Shown here: piece after piece, positions 28,023 through 36,670 of the stretch
Layout: the number at the start of each line of letters is the position of its first letter
Position numbering within the stretch: the first letter of the stretch is position 1
From: an uncultured Kiloniellaceae bacterium
Lineage (GTDB): Bacteria > Pseudomonadota > Alphaproteobacteria > Kiloniellales > Kiloniellaceae
Reading direction: 5' to 3'
Length of the DNA stretch: 64,000 bases
Assembly: GCA_947500035.1 (NCBI GenBank)
Contig: CANMQP010000005.1
Location: 496,001-560,000, forward strand
Made by a program: the position numbers and the translations under genes
The notes under the pieces: generated by a model
The model's input: only the letters and a program-made list of their open reading frames with translations
Databases searched by the model: none
Told to the model about the DNA's origin: nothing

Positions 28023-29372
28023 GTGGCTGGAAAAGCGAAGAAAAAGACGGCAAAACAACAGGCTCCGAAGCGCCGGCCTATGCCGTGGCTGAAGTTCCTG
28101 CTGCCTGCTCTGGCGCTGCCGGTCGTGGTGATCGGCGGGCTTTATGCCGGAGTGATTCTGCTGGATAAGCCCGCAGAGCCGCCGGAAGCCGAGGTTTCTC
28201 AGGCTGCTGCCGAGTCGCCGGCCGAGTCTGCAGCGTCAAGTGCGGCCGAACCGCAAACCGCCCTTGCGCCGCGGCCGCCAAGGCCGGCGGAACCGCTCGA
28301 TATGGACAAGCTTCGCATTACCGACACGGTCGTCAGCGACATCCGGGTCGAGATTGAAAGGCTTCCTGATAACAGTCAGTTAGACAGCGTTCCTCAAGAA
28401 GAAACTTCTGCGCCTGAAGTTGCCCAGACAACTGAAGCCGAGAAGGTTCCGTCACCCGAAGCTGTGCTTGAAACGCCCCCAGAGTCTAAGACCGAAACCG
28501 CAGCCCTCGCGCCGGCTGTAACGTTGCAGAAGCCGGCAAAACCGTCAGCTCCGAAAAACCAGGGTCAAGCGCAAGTTATCCCACCGTTATGGCTTAGAAA
28601 TGCCACAGCGCCCAAGGCGAACCAGGGCCAGCCCATGATCGCCGTGGTGATCGACGACATCGGCCCCAATCTTCGCAACGCGCGCCGCTCGGTCACCTTG
28701 CCCGCGCCTCTGACGCTCGCCTTTCTGCCCTACGCCAATCATCTCGAAGATCTGACCACAAAAGCCGGCCAGGCCGGCCACGAACTGATGGTCCATATGC
28801 CCATGGAGCCGAAAGAAAGCAGTCAGAACCCGGGTGAGAACGCCTTGCTGACCGAATTGGGCCCCGAGGAGCTGAAGCGGCGCATCCAGTGGAACCTGGA
28901 GCGCTTCTCCGGTTACGTCGGGGTGAACAATCACATGGGCAGCAAATTCACTGGATCCGGTCCGGGCATGCGCCTGGTGATGAGTGAGCTCTCCAAGCGC
29001 GGCCTGCTGTTCCTGGATTCGCGCACCAATGCCCAAAGCCAGGCGGAGCAGGCCGCGGCGCTGTTCCGGGTGCCCTTCGCCCAGCGTGATATCTTCATCG
29101 ACAACGACCACAAGAATCCCGACGCAATCCGGGCCCAGCTTGCGAAGCTCGAGGAACAGGCGCGCAGCCGCGGGTACGCGATTGGCATCGGCCATCCTCA
29201 CGACAAGACACTCGAGGTTCTGGCCGAATGGCTGCCCGAGGTCCGCAAACGCGGCTTTGCCCTGGTGCCGATCTCGGAAATCGTGAAGCAGCGGCTGCTG
29301 CTCGCCCGGGCGGAGAGATCCGCAGCGCCAGGTTCCGGGAACGGTGCGGGGAGTAGCCTTGGCCAGCCCTGA
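28023..29372 (+). CDS. divergent polysaccharide deacetylase family protein (YibQ-like)
   Basis: Membrane-anchored member of the YibQ/DUF610 family, which resembles polysaccharide deacetylases but whose substrate is not established. The 449-residue protein has a basic N-terminus, one membrane segment (LLPALALPVVVIGGLYAGVI, residues about 27-46), a Pro/Ala/Glu-rich linker to about residue 195, and the catalytic-like domain starting IAVVIDDIGPNLRNA, with MVHMPMEP, VGVNNHMGSKFTG and IGHPHDKTLEVL. The start is GTG. It is divergent from trpG. I recall a yibQ-like gene near trp genes in some other alphaproteobacteria, so it may be part of the old locus. Confidence 0.9.
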   Translation: MAGKAKKKTAKQQAPKRRPMPWLKFLLPALALPVVVIGGLYAGVILLDKPAEPPEAEVSQAAAESPAESAASSAAEPQTALAPRPPRPAEPLDMDKLRITDTVVSDIRVEIERLPDNSQLDSVPQEETSAPEVAQTTEAEKVPSPEAVLETPPESKTETAALAPAVTLQKPAKPSAPKNQGQAQVIPPLWLRNATAPKANQGQPMIAVVIDDIGPNLRNARRSVTLPAPLTLAFLPYANHLEDLTTKAGQAGHELMVHMPMEPKESSQNPGENALLTELGPEELKRRIQWNLERFSGYVGVNNHMGSKFTGSGPGMRLVMSELSKRGLLFLDSRTNAQSQAEQAAALFRVPFAQRDIFIDNDHKNPDAIRAQLAKLEEQARSRGYAIGIGHPHDKTLEVLAEWLPEVRKRGFALVPISEIVKQRLLLARAERSAAPGSGNGAGSSLGQP

Positions 29373-30003
29373 ATTCGCCAACCCTGAATCGGCCAGCGCC
29401 GACCCGGATAGCCTTGATCCGGGGGCCGGGTTCCGGCACCGCCTCTTCGACATCCTTCGCGCCGACCCGCAGATCTGGTCCGCGCTTCAAGTGGCGCGCA
29501 GCCTCAACCTGCCCGATTGCTTCATCGCCAGCGGGGCGATCTATCAGACGGTCTGGAATGCTTTAACCGGCACGGCCTCGGGTTACGGCCTCAAGGACAT
29601 CGATCTGATCTATTTCGACGGCGGCGATCTGAGCTGGGAGGCCGAGGACCGGGTGATCACGCGCAGCAGCGCCGCGTTCGCCCAGTCGGATGTACGCATC
29701 CCGGTGGAGACCCGCAATCAGGCACGCGTACACCTCTGGTACGAGGATCGCTTCGGGTCGCCCTATGCGCCGCTCTGCAACGCGGCGGAGAGCCTGACCC
29801 GTTACGCCGCTACCACCCATGCAGTCGCGGTCCGGTTGGAGAGAAATGACGAACTGACCATCGAAGCCCCCTTTGGGCTGGCCGATATCTTCAGCATGAC
29901 CCTGCGGCCCAACCCGACGCTCGATACCAAGGGCACCTACGATGAAAAGGCGGCGCGCTGCCGGGATCTTTGGCCGCAGGTTACGGTCATTCCCTGGCCT
30001 TAA
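29344..30003 (+). CDS. nucleotidyltransferase family protein (PF06042-like)
   Basis: Small nucleotidyltransferase-fold protein, 219 residues from GTG 29344; a TTG at 29359 is a possible alternative, and there is no ATG. The core is FIASGAIYQTVWNALTG followed by KDIDLIYFDGGDLSWEAED, which gives the G...W...DxD pattern of the DUF925/PF06042 family, then HLWYEDRFG and ADIFSMTLRPNP. Substrate is unknown. It overlaps the YibQ-like gene by 29 nt, which suggests co-transcription. Confidence 0.8.
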   Translation: MRGVALASPEFANPESASADPDSLDPGAGFRHRLFDILRADPQIWSALQVARSLNLPDCFIASGAIYQTVWNALTGTASGYGLKDIDLIYFDGGDLSWEAEDRVITRSSAAFAQSDVRIPVETRNQARVHLWYEDRFGSPYAPLCNAAESLTRYAATTHAVAVRLERNDELTIEAPFGLADIFSMTLRPNPTLDTKGTYDEKAARCRDLWPQVTVIPWP

Positions 30004-30005
30004 CG

Positions 30006-30596
30006 TCACCTCAAGTCTTCCGAACCGCCGTCCTCGGCAGTCTCCTCCAGCCAGTAGTACTCCGCGAGCAGCCGGGTGATCAGGATATAGCCCAGGATCG
30101 CAAATGGCGTCAGCGCGGTCCGGAAGATCACCCAGTGGTCCGTTTCCATCGTCCGCCAGACCACTTCGTTCAGGCCCGCCAGACCGAGCGCCAGTCCGAT
30201 CCAGCAGAGCGTCAGGACACGCCAGCCCGCCTCGGTCAGCTGCACATGCTGCCCGAGCATCTGCACTAAGAAGCTGGGCCTGAAAAGGAGGCCAATCCCA
30301 AGGGCCGCGGCGAAGAGACAGTTTCCGACGGTCGGTTTGATCTTGATGAAGATCTCCTCATTGAAGACCAGACTTGCGCCGCCCAGCAGCAGCACCAGAG
30401 CCAGGGTCACGACCGCGAGGACGGGAACCTTGCGGTCGAGCATGACCCCGATGCCTACTACGATGACGCTTGTCACCATGACCGCCGCCGTCGCGGCCAT
30501 GAGGCCCCAGCCGAAGTTCACGGCAAAGAAGGCGAGTGCGGGACAGATTTCGAGCAACAGGGATCTGTTCAGATAACGTTCGGCAAAGCTCATCAT
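30006..30596 (-). CDS. yciB: YciB/IspZ family inner-membrane septation protein
   Basis: Polytopic inner-membrane protein of the YciB (intracellular septation A) family, 196 residues with five predicted membrane segments. Recognisable parts are LLEICPALAFFAVNFGWGLMAATAAVM, KPTVGNCLFAAALGIGLLF, and NEVVWRTMETDHWVIFRTALTPFAILGY. Known family members affect cell envelope and division; the exact activity is not settled. A near-perfect single copy of the 14-bp palindrome found in arrays farther along lies 6 nt before its ATG. Confidence 0.88.
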   Translation of the reverse strand: MMSFAERYLNRSLLLEICPALAFFAVNFGWGLMAATAAVMVTSVIVVGIGVMLDRKVPVLAVVTLALVLLLGGASLVFNEEIFIKIKPTVGNCLFAAALGIGLLFRPSFLVQMLGQHVQLTEAGWRVLTLCWIGLALGLAGLNEVVWRTMETDHWVIFRTALTPFAILGYILITRLLAEYYWLEETAEDGGSEDLR

Positions 30597-30601
30597 GGGT
30601 T

Positions 30602-30615
30602 CTGGATCGTTACAG
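30602..30615. promoter_or_regulatory. solitary copy of the CTGTAWCGWTACAG palindrome
   Basis: CTGGATCGTTACAG matches array copy C1 (46709) at 13 of 14 positions. It lies just before the yciB start codon on the - strand. No companion copies at 24-bp steps are visible on either side. It could be a true site or chance. Confidence 0.4.
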
Positions 30616-30670
30616 GTGGCTGGAAGCGAGGGGCTGAAGGCGGCAGGCGGGAGATGAGTGTGGGTAGAAC

Positions 30671-31021
30671 TTAAGCGCTCTGGCCGTCTCCTGGAAGCCC
30701 CTCCGCCCAGCGGATCGCCCAGGCGCCGAAAGGCTCGAGCAGGGTGAAGAGTTCCCGCCCTGTTGCCGTGAGCTCGTAGCCCTTGTCACCGCGTGCGAGC
30801 ACGCCGCTTTCCTTCAGTTCTTTCAGACGTTTGTTCAGCACCGTTGGCGAGACGCTTTCACAGCTTTCCTGAAGCTGCCTAAAGGTCATCGGGCCGTTCG
30901 ACAGCTGCCAGATCACACCGAGCGCCCAGCTCCGGCCAAGCAGGTCGAAGAGGGCCATGATGGGTTTTCCGCTCTTGGAGCCGCGCACGGGCGAACCGGG
31001 CCGGGGAATTGAGGACGGCAT
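30671..31021 (-). CDS. HxlR-family winged-helix transcriptional regulator
   Basis: The 116-residue protein has the HxlR pattern: LFDLLGRSWALGVIWQLSNGPMTFRQLQE, then SPTVLNKRLKELKESGVLARGDKGYELTATGREL, with a C-terminal helix AIRWAEGL. It is divergent from the EamA transporter gene across 76 nt that holds two identical-arm palindromes, so it most likely controls that transporter and itself. The usual single Cys near the N-terminus of redox-sensing HxlR proteins is not present; a Cys occurs in QESCESV. Confidence 0.88.
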   Translation of the reverse strand: MPSSIPRPGSPVRGSKSGKPIMALFDLLGRSWALGVIWQLSNGPMTFRQLQESCESVSPTVLNKRLKELKESGVLARGDKGYELTATGRELFTLLEPFGAWAIRWAEGLPGDGQSA

Positions 31022-31036
31022 GGGAGATCTCCTCTT

Positions 31037-31078
31037 GCTACTTTTTGTGTAGCGTATTATTGCTACTCTTTACGTAGC
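31037..31078. promoter_or_regulatory. twin operator GCTAC-N7-GTAGC between hxlR and EamA gene
   Basis: Two inverted repeats, GCTAC-N7-GTAGC, lie at 31037-31053 and 31062-31078, 25 bp apart, within a 25-bp direct repeat (TTGCTACTYTTTRYGTAGCG type). They sit 16 nt from the hxlR start and 19 nt from the transporter ATG, covering both promoters. Two sites on nearly the same helix face suggest a pair of HxlR dimers. Confidence 0.75.
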
Positions 31079-31097
31079 GTATTCTCAGGAGGCTGTC

Positions 31098-31988
31098 ATG
31101 CTCATTCTGCCTGCCTTTGCAGCCCTTGCAGCCTCATTCGGCTGGGCGACGGGCATCGTGCTGGCGCAGCGGCCCGCGCGGATGATCGGTGCCTTTGAGT
31201 TCACCCGCATTCAGTTGATCGCCTGCGCGGCTATCCTGGGCGTGATCTGCTCGTTCTTCGGATACTGGCAGACGGTGGCCTGGAGCCATTGGCCCGCCTT
31301 CGGTCTCAGCATCTGTTTCGGCATCCTTCTCGGCAATCTGGCCATGATCGAGTGCCTGCGCAGGGGCGGACCCAGGCGCACGGAATTGCTGCTGTCGCTC
31401 AAGGCGCCGATCGTCGCGGTCCTGGCGTTTCTCTGGCTTGGCGAAACGCCTTCGATCCTGGACCTGGCCGGGGCCGGGGTCGCGCTCTTCGGGGTGAGCC
31501 TCGCGATCTTCTTCGGTGGGAATGAGGCTTCGCGGAGCGATGAGATGAGAGGATCCATGACAAGTATCGTCCTGCTCGGGGTTGCGGCGACTGCCTTTCA
31601 GGGTTTTGGCTTCCTGATCATGAAGCCCGCCATGCTGGCCGGGACCGAGCCTTTGGCGGCTTCGGCCATCCGCCTGCTCGGGGCGGCCTTTGTGATCTCG
31701 CTGCTTGCGCTCTGGCCCGCGCGGGTCTTCCGGTCGCAGGCGCGCATGACACCCGCTTTGCTGGGCCGCACGATCCTGCCGGGCTTTATCGGCTACGGGA
31801 TTTCCTCGTCGCTGTTGCTCTACGCCTTCGCCATGACCGATGCGGGCGTCGCGGCCGTGCTGGGGTCGCTCTCTCCCGTGCTGGTCCTGCCGATCCTCTG
31901 GATGAAGGAAGGGCAGGCGCCGAGGCCGCAGGCCCTCGCGGGTGCCGTGCTCGCGGTCTCAGGAACGGCGTTTATCCTCTTGTTTTAG
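31098..31988 (+). CDS. EamA/DMT-family transporter
   Basis: Inner-membrane drug/metabolite transporter, 296 residues with about ten hydrophobic segments in two EamA halves (first half ending GVSLAIFFGG near residue 140, second ending AVSGTAFILLF). The conserved EamA tail of half one is LKAPIVAVLAFLWLGETPSILDLAGAGV. ATG follows CAGGAGGCTGTC. Substrate is unknown. Its stop overlaps the convergent PhyH stop by three bases. Confidence 0.88.
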   Translation: MLILPAFAALAASFGWATGIVLAQRPARMIGAFEFTRIQLIACAAILGVICSFFGYWQTVAWSHWPAFGLSICFGILLGNLAMIECLRRGGPRRTELLLSLKAPIVAVLAFLWLGETPSILDLAGAGVALFGVSLAIFFGGNEASRSDEMRGSMTSIVLLGVAATAFQGFGFLIMKPAMLAGTEPLAASAIRLLGAAFVISLLALWPARVFRSQARMTPALLGRTILPGFIGYGISSSLLLYAFAMTDAGVAAVLGSLSPVLVLPILWMKEGQAPRPQALAGAVLAVSGTAFILLF

Positions 31989-33169
31989 CGGCTTTGCTGG
32001 CGTTTCGCCTGCCGGACCAGAGCCTCTCGGAACTCGCCCTCGGTCCAGTGGGCCGCCAGGGCCCTGTGAAAGAGCGCCTGTTGGGTTTCCGGTGCGAGGC
32101 CGTCGATCGGTGGGTCGAGGTCGAGATTGGTCGGGAAGGAGTAACCCTCGGCGGAGGCGGCGACGGCTGCGTGAAGCCGGGCCGGGGAGAGCCTGCCGGC
32201 CTTTTTGAGTGACAAGAAAACCGGATAGAGCAGTTCGCACATGCCCTGGCGGTCGATCGTCTCCATGGCCCGGCCGAAGGCCGAGGAGATCTGAAGCAGA
32301 TTGGCCATGCGCTGTACGTCGGCGCTGACGTTGGCTCCTGCGGCGTGGAAGAGGGCCGGATTGAAGAAGAAGGCATCGCCCTTCGAGAGGGGCAGCTGGA
32401 CGCAATGCGCTTCGAAGTGTTCGCGGAAATCGGGCCTGCGCCAGGCGGTGTAACCGGCGGCGTAGCGCTGGGAGAAGGGTAGGAGCTTGGTCGGGCCGCT
32501 CTCGACGGGCATGTCGCAGTGTGCGATGCCGCCCTGCAGGGTCAGGAAGGGTGAGAGCAGGTGGACTTGGGCTGGATAGAGCCTGGAGACCTCGTTGGTC
32601 TGGAAGCCCAGGTGGTAATCCCGGTGCGCTTCCTGCGCCGCCGCGCCGGGGCGCACCAGATTGACCTGTGCCGTCATCTGGTAACCCGGGCCGAGCCAGG
32701 CTTCGCAGACGGCATCCACGGCGGGGTTTGAGAAGTAGAGCGCAAAGACTTCCGGGGCCTGCTCGCAGAGTTTCTGGAGTGCGTTCCAGATCCGGTCGTT
32801 GTTGCCGGCCGTCGCAAAGTGGTCGGCGCCGCTGCCCTTGGCCTGCTTTTCCGCCGCGATGATGCTGTTGAAGATTTGCGTCGCGGCATCGATGCAGGCG
32901 GTGTCTTCATAGGCATGCTTCAACACCAGCACACCGGAGCCGTCTCTGAGCACCTGCGCCCATTCCGCCATCAGCGCGCGGCGGCTGTCCGGTTCGATCA
33001 ACCTGTCGCCGAGCGCTTGGATGTCATAGAGCGGAATTTTTGCCTCGATAGCCGAGGCATGAGGAACCTGCTCGGCGGTAAGCGAGGCGGACGTGATCGC
33101 GACGAAATCGGCCAGCTCACAGTCGTCAGCGTCAAAATAGGCTGCAGCCTGCGGTATCTCTGTTGCCAT
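31985..33169 (-). CDS. phytanoyl-CoA dioxygenase (PhyH) family protein
   Basis: Fe(II)/2-oxoglutarate oxygenase, 394 residues. The metal triad is visible as H182 and D184 (AHRDYHLGF) and H275 (FFNPALFHAAGANVS), with R287 (VQRMANLL) in the place of the 2-oxoglutarate-binding Arg. The N-terminal 75 residues and the C-terminal 90 residues lie outside the core. Substrate is not predictable; bacterial members act on small metabolites, antibiotics or lipids. It is convergent with the EamA gene with overlapping stop codons. Confidence 0.85.
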   Translation of the reverse strand: MATEIPQAAAYFDADDCELADFVAITSASLTAEQVPHASAIEAKIPLYDIQALGDRLIEPDSRRALMAEWAQVLRDGSGVLVLKHAYEDTACIDAATQIFNSIIAAEKQAKGSGADHFATAGNNDRIWNALQKLCEQAPEVFALYFSNPAVDAVCEAWLGPGYQMTAQVNLVRPGAAAQEAHRDYHLGFQTNEVSRLYPAQVHLLSPFLTLQGGIAHCDMPVESGPTKLLPFSQRYAAGYTAWRRPDFREHFEAHCVQLPLSKGDAFFFNPALFHAAGANVSADVQRMANLLQISSAFGRAMETIDRQGMCELLYPVFLSLKKAGRLSPARLHAAVAASAEGYSFPTNLDLDPPIDGLAPETQQALFHRALAAHWTEGEFREALVRQAKRQQSR

Positions 33170-33401
33170 GACGGGTTTTCCGGTTTTGTGTCTTCGGAAA
33201 ATCTAGCAGGAAACAGGCTGCTGATCGCGCCCAATCTGAGGCTGAGCCGGTCACCCCTTAAGGCTGCTATTCTCAAAAATGGCAAGGAGCGTCAGACTGA
33301 TGCAGGGTCGCGCGGTGACCGGCTTTGCGGAGTTTCCGTGGGTTCGGCCAAGGTCTACAGAGGTATTTCAAGTGCTTGGTGCGTGTCGGAAACAGCTTGA
33401 C
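33170..33401. other. intergenic region between PhyH and LysR genes
   Basis: Holds the upstream region of the PhyH gene and the downstream end of lysR. No gene, repeat or clear terminator was seen. Confidence 0.4.
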
Positions 33402-34235
33402 CTAAGACCGGCGGCAGACATCCAACAGGTCTGCGACGATAGGGCGGCGGTCGAGGCTGCGCCAGACGATGCTGGTTCCAAGGTCGATATCGATCTGCTG
33501 TTCGATGAAAGGCGTTCCGATCTGGCCAAACTGTTCATGCATGCCCTTTGGCGCAACAAAGGGGCCGTAGCCTGCGCGCGAAAGCACGATGGCACCGATA
33601 ACGGTATCGACTTCGACCTGCGCATCGAACTCGGCCCGATCGGGGTCTTTCCGGTCGATCTCTGTCATCAGCACAGGCGCGTCCTTCCGCATGTAGCGGA
33701 TCGTGGGGCCTTGCTCGCCTTCGACTGTATATTTCGCAAGCGGTTGAGACATCAGGTGGTGCTCCGACAGGCCCGGTTCGTGCACGGGCGGATGCAGGAA
33801 GGCGACGTCGAGCAGGTTTTGCTCAACCTGGTTTTCCAGCGCTGAAGTCGTCGCTTCGATAAGCCTGATCCGCGCATAGGGATGCTCGCGCCGAAACGTC
33901 TTGAGGATCGGGATGACCACCTGCATCGCCGCAATCTGCGTCATGCCAACCCTTAGAAACTGGCCCAAACCCCTCTCGGCATCTTTCGCTGCCAACACAG
34001 CTTGATCCGCCATGTCGACGATGCGCCGGGCTGCTTCGGTGAAGGCGATGCCTGCGGGGGTCGGCTCCACACCGCTGCGACTCCGCTTGAACAGCTGAAC
34101 GCCCAGATTTTCCTCAACCCGGCGAAGCCGCGCGGTCAGGGCAGGCTGGGTCATGCCGACGATGCGCGCCGCCCGGGTAAAATGCCGCTCTTCATGCAGA
34201 GCAACGATCGAGCGGTAGTCCATTACCGAGAACAT
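33402..34235 (-). CDS. LysR-family transcriptional regulator
   Basis: The 277-residue protein has the LysR HTH at residues about 5-64 (FTRAARIVGMTQPALTARLRRVEENLGVQLFKRS) and a substrate-binding domain from about residue 90 (FLRVGMTQIAAMQVVIPILKTFRREHP). The start could be ATG 34235 or ATG 34223 (MDYRSIVAL), the latter being nearer to family starts. It is divergent from a four-gene set of exported proteins, which it probably controls through a palindrome in the 99-nt gap. Inducer unknown. Confidence 0.92.
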   Translation of the reverse strand: MFSVMDYRSIVALHEERHFTRAARIVGMTQPALTARLRRVEENLGVQLFKRSRSGVEPTPAGIAFTEAARRIVDMADQAVLAAKDAERGLGQFLRVGMTQIAAMQVVIPILKTFRREHPYARIRLIEATTSALENQVEQNLLDVAFLHPPVHEPGLSEHHLMSQPLAKYTVEGEQGPTIRYMRKDAPVLMTEIDRKDPDRAEFDAQVEVDTVIGAIVLSRAGYGPFVAPKGMHEQFGQIGTPFIEQQIDIDLGTSIVWRSLDRRPIVADLLDVCRRS

Positions 34236-34287
34236 TGATCACATTTCCTTATCAAACTTATCAAGATTCCTGCTGGAAGGTGATTTT

Positions 34288-34302
34288 AGATAAACAATAT
34301 CT
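34288..34302. promoter_or_regulatory. candidate LysR operator AGATA-N5-TATCT
   Basis: A perfect interrupted palindrome lies midway between the divergent lysR and exported-protein genes. A tandem 9-mer CTTATCAAA/CTTATCAAG (34248-34265) lies next to it and may be a second contact. Placement fits a LysR box, but the regulator contact is inferred. Confidence 0.5.
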
Positions 34303-34334
34303 GGGGCATCACCGTCATATGAAAAGGACACAGG

Positions 34335-35192
34335 ATGCCACGCATCACTTTCACGACACTCCTCGCAGCAACACTTCTTGCGGGTTCACCTGCCATGGCC
34401 GATGACCTCGCATCTCATTCGACCAATTTCGACACGCCGGACGCGCTGGTCTCTTGGTCGGAACATGCGCCCGAAGGCTTTTCACCCAAATGGAAGAAGC
34501 CGCGCGTGGACGACGGGCAGCTAGTGCTTGAACCGCGGTCTTCAGGCTGGTTTGAGGACAACCAGGCGGGGCATCTCTATCACCAGATCAATGGTGATTT
34601 CATCGCGACGACCCGCATCGAGGTCGTCGGCACCAGTGCGGACTTGCCACAAACCTCGTTCTCGCTTGCCGGTCTATTTGTCCGGGCGCCGCGTGAGGTC
34701 TCGGCTGCGGCTTGGACGCCCGGTCAGGAAAACTGGTTGTTCTTCTCCATCGGAACGGCGGCACCGGCAGGCGAGCCGCACTACGAAACCAAGACCACGA
34801 CGAATTCGCTCTCAACCCTCAAGATCATTCCCGCGCAGACCGGCCCTGTAGATTTGCGGATCGCACGGCAAGGCGAGTTGTTCACGCTACTTGCCCGCCC
34901 TGACGGACAGGAGTGGGCGGTGGTTGATCAGATGATCAGGCCGGATTTGCCGCAGGTGCTGAATGTCGGCCTGACGGCCTATGCCGACTATGACAGCGTC
35001 GCGCCGATCTATCCCAACTATCAGCAATACAACACGCAAGGGGCCGCGGGCGAGAATGCCGATCTGATCGCCTATGTCGACAGCTTTTCCTTGCGCCGTC
35101 CTGCCACGGGGCGCCTGCCCATCGCAAACCTTGACGCACCCGCGTTTCTGAACGTCATCGCCGACCGGCAGGCTGACCTTCTTGCCAACTAG
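34335..35192 (+). CDS. exported protein of unknown function, DUF1349/concanavalin-like
   Basis: The 285-residue precursor has a signal peptide (TFTTLLAATLLAGSPAMA, cleavage near residue 22). The mature part alternates short beta strands with aromatic residues (SGWFEDNQAGHLYHQINGDFIATTRIEV, ENWLFFSIGTAA), which fits a jelly-roll of the DUF1349 or laminin-G-like kind. No catalytic motif is evident. First of four genes on the + strand divergent from lysR; a good ribosome site (AAAAGGACACAGG) precedes the ATG. Confidence 0.7.
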   Translation: MPRITFTTLLAATLLAGSPAMADDLASHSTNFDTPDALVSWSEHAPEGFSPKWKKPRVDDGQLVLEPRSSGWFEDNQAGHLYHQINGDFIATTRIEVVGTSADLPQTSFSLAGLFVRAPREVSAAAWTPGQENWLFFSIGTAAPAGEPHYETKTTTNSLSTLKIIPAQTGPVDLRIARQGELFTLLARPDGQEWAVVDQMIRPDLPQVLNVGLTAYADYDSVAPIYPNYQQYNTQGAAGENADLIAYVDSFSLRRPATGRLPIANLDAPAFLNVIADRQADLLAN

Positions 35193-35213
35193 TCTCGGAA
35201 CAGGAGAAAGACC

Positions 35214-36584
35214 ATGACGCGCAAGTATGAGAGCTGTGTGAAGAAAACGATTGAAACAAAGTTCCGCACAGCCGTTCTGCTCTCAGCGGCGAGTCTGCTA
35301 ATCTCGGCGCCGGCACTGTCCCAGCAGCCGCCGGATTTCGAGGGCCGTTACATCGCCGCTATTTCCGACGGCGACATGCGCGCCTATGCCTATATCGACG
35401 GGCGGATCGGCGAAAAACGCGGCCCTGACGAACTTGCCTTGGTCGCTTTGCCCCTGCAATCCAGCGAACTGACAGGGCGCATCGAGGTCTCCAACTCCGT
35501 CATCAACCCGGTCTATTCGATCGCCCACAGCCCCGACGGCAACACGATCTTTGTCGCTGAAACCGCGACCCCGCAGGAAGAGGGCGATCTCACGATCCGT
35601 GATCTGCAGCCCGGGACGACCTTGCGCGCCATCGATGTCAGCGATCTGTCCGCGCCGCGCATCGTCGACGAAGTCGAGGTCGGGACAAGGCCTCTTGGCG
35701 TCTCAGTGAGCCCGGACGGCCGCACACTCGTTCTGGCGACAAAGACGGTCGGATCCCCGCTGACTTTCGTTACCTTCGAGGGTGGAGAATTCGGCGAAGC
35801 GCAGCAACTCCCGTTGCAAAATGTCTCCGAAATGCCGGAGCTTTTCGATAACGGACAGCTTCCCCATCACGCAGAATGGCATCCGACCGAAGACATCGTG
35901 GCTGTGACGCTGAACCTGCGCAATCAGGTCCAGTTCTACCAGGTTGACCGTGCGGATGACGGGACGGTCCGTGGCATCGATCAATGGGGCAATTCGATTG
36001 TCACCTCCAAATGGCCGATGTCGGGCAAGTTCTCGCGCGACGGACGTCACTTTGTGACCAATGATCTGAAATGGGGCCCAGATGTCGGACCCGACCGCAA
36101 CGGGACGTACGCAGCCCCGTCGCAGCTCACGTCGATCCGGCTGGCAGGCCTGGAGGACGAGGAGCCGCGCCACTTCATCATGAGCGGTGTTGGTGTCCCG
36201 CAACATGCGGAGAGCATTGCCTTTTCGAATGACGGCTCGATGATCGTAACTCTCAATCTGGGTCAGACATGGATCCCGGAAGGAGAGGCCGGCCATTCAC
36301 TCTCGACCTTGAGCTTGGTGATGTTTGACGCGGAGACCGGCCTGATGAGCCATGTCGGCGATTGGGAGATGCTGGGTATCCTACCCGAGGGCGTCGCGTT
36401 TGATGCATCGGATCGGTACATCGTTGCCGGAGTCTACGAATATGAAGGCCCTGAACCCCGTGAAAGCGCGCTTGAATTCTGGCGGGTGCAGCGGAATCCG
36501 GGTAAGGCGCCAAGGCTCGTCCCGACCGGGTACTCGGTGGCGACAGGACCAGGGGCTCATTCCTTGGTCGTGGTCAACGAGTAG
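35214..36584 (+). CDS. exported beta-propeller protein (lactonase-like)
   Basis: The 456-residue precursor starts with a long signal region (TAVLLSAASLLISAPALSQ). Repeated propeller blades show the pattern SIAHSPDGNTIFVAET, GVSVSPDGRTLVLATK, AEWHPTEDIVAVTLN, GKFSRDGRHFVTND, SIAFSNDGSMIVTLN and GVAFDASDRYIVAG, i.e. six or seven WD/YVTN-like blades. This suits a periplasmic lactonase-like or binding protein; the substrate is unknown. ATG lies 21 nt after the preceding stop, with AGGAGAAAG upstream. Confidence 0.78.
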   Translation: MTRKYESCVKKTIETKFRTAVLLSAASLLISAPALSQQPPDFEGRYIAAISDGDMRAYAYIDGRIGEKRGPDELALVALPLQSSELTGRIEVSNSVINPVYSIAHSPDGNTIFVAETATPQEEGDLTIRDLQPGTTLRAIDVSDLSAPRIVDEVEVGTRPLGVSVSPDGRTLVLATKTVGSPLTFVTFEGGEFGEAQQLPLQNVSEMPELFDNGQLPHHAEWHPTEDIVAVTLNLRNQVQFYQVDRADDGTVRGIDQWGNSIVTSKWPMSGKFSRDGRHFVTNDLKWGPDVGPDRNGTYAAPSQLTSIRLAGLEDEEPRHFIMSGVGVPQHAESIAFSNDGSMIVTLNLGQTWIPEGEAGHSLSTLSLVMFDAETGLMSHVGDWEMLGILPEGVAFDASDRYIVAGVYEYEGPEPRESALEFWRVQRNPGKAPRLVPTGYSVATGPGAHSLVVVNE

Positions 36585-36670
36585 CGCACCACGAAGGGCA
36601 ATGACGAGCCTGAAATCCCAACGAGAGCTCCGCGCCGCCGCGGCGTTCCCGCGCATCAGGAGATGAGTGT

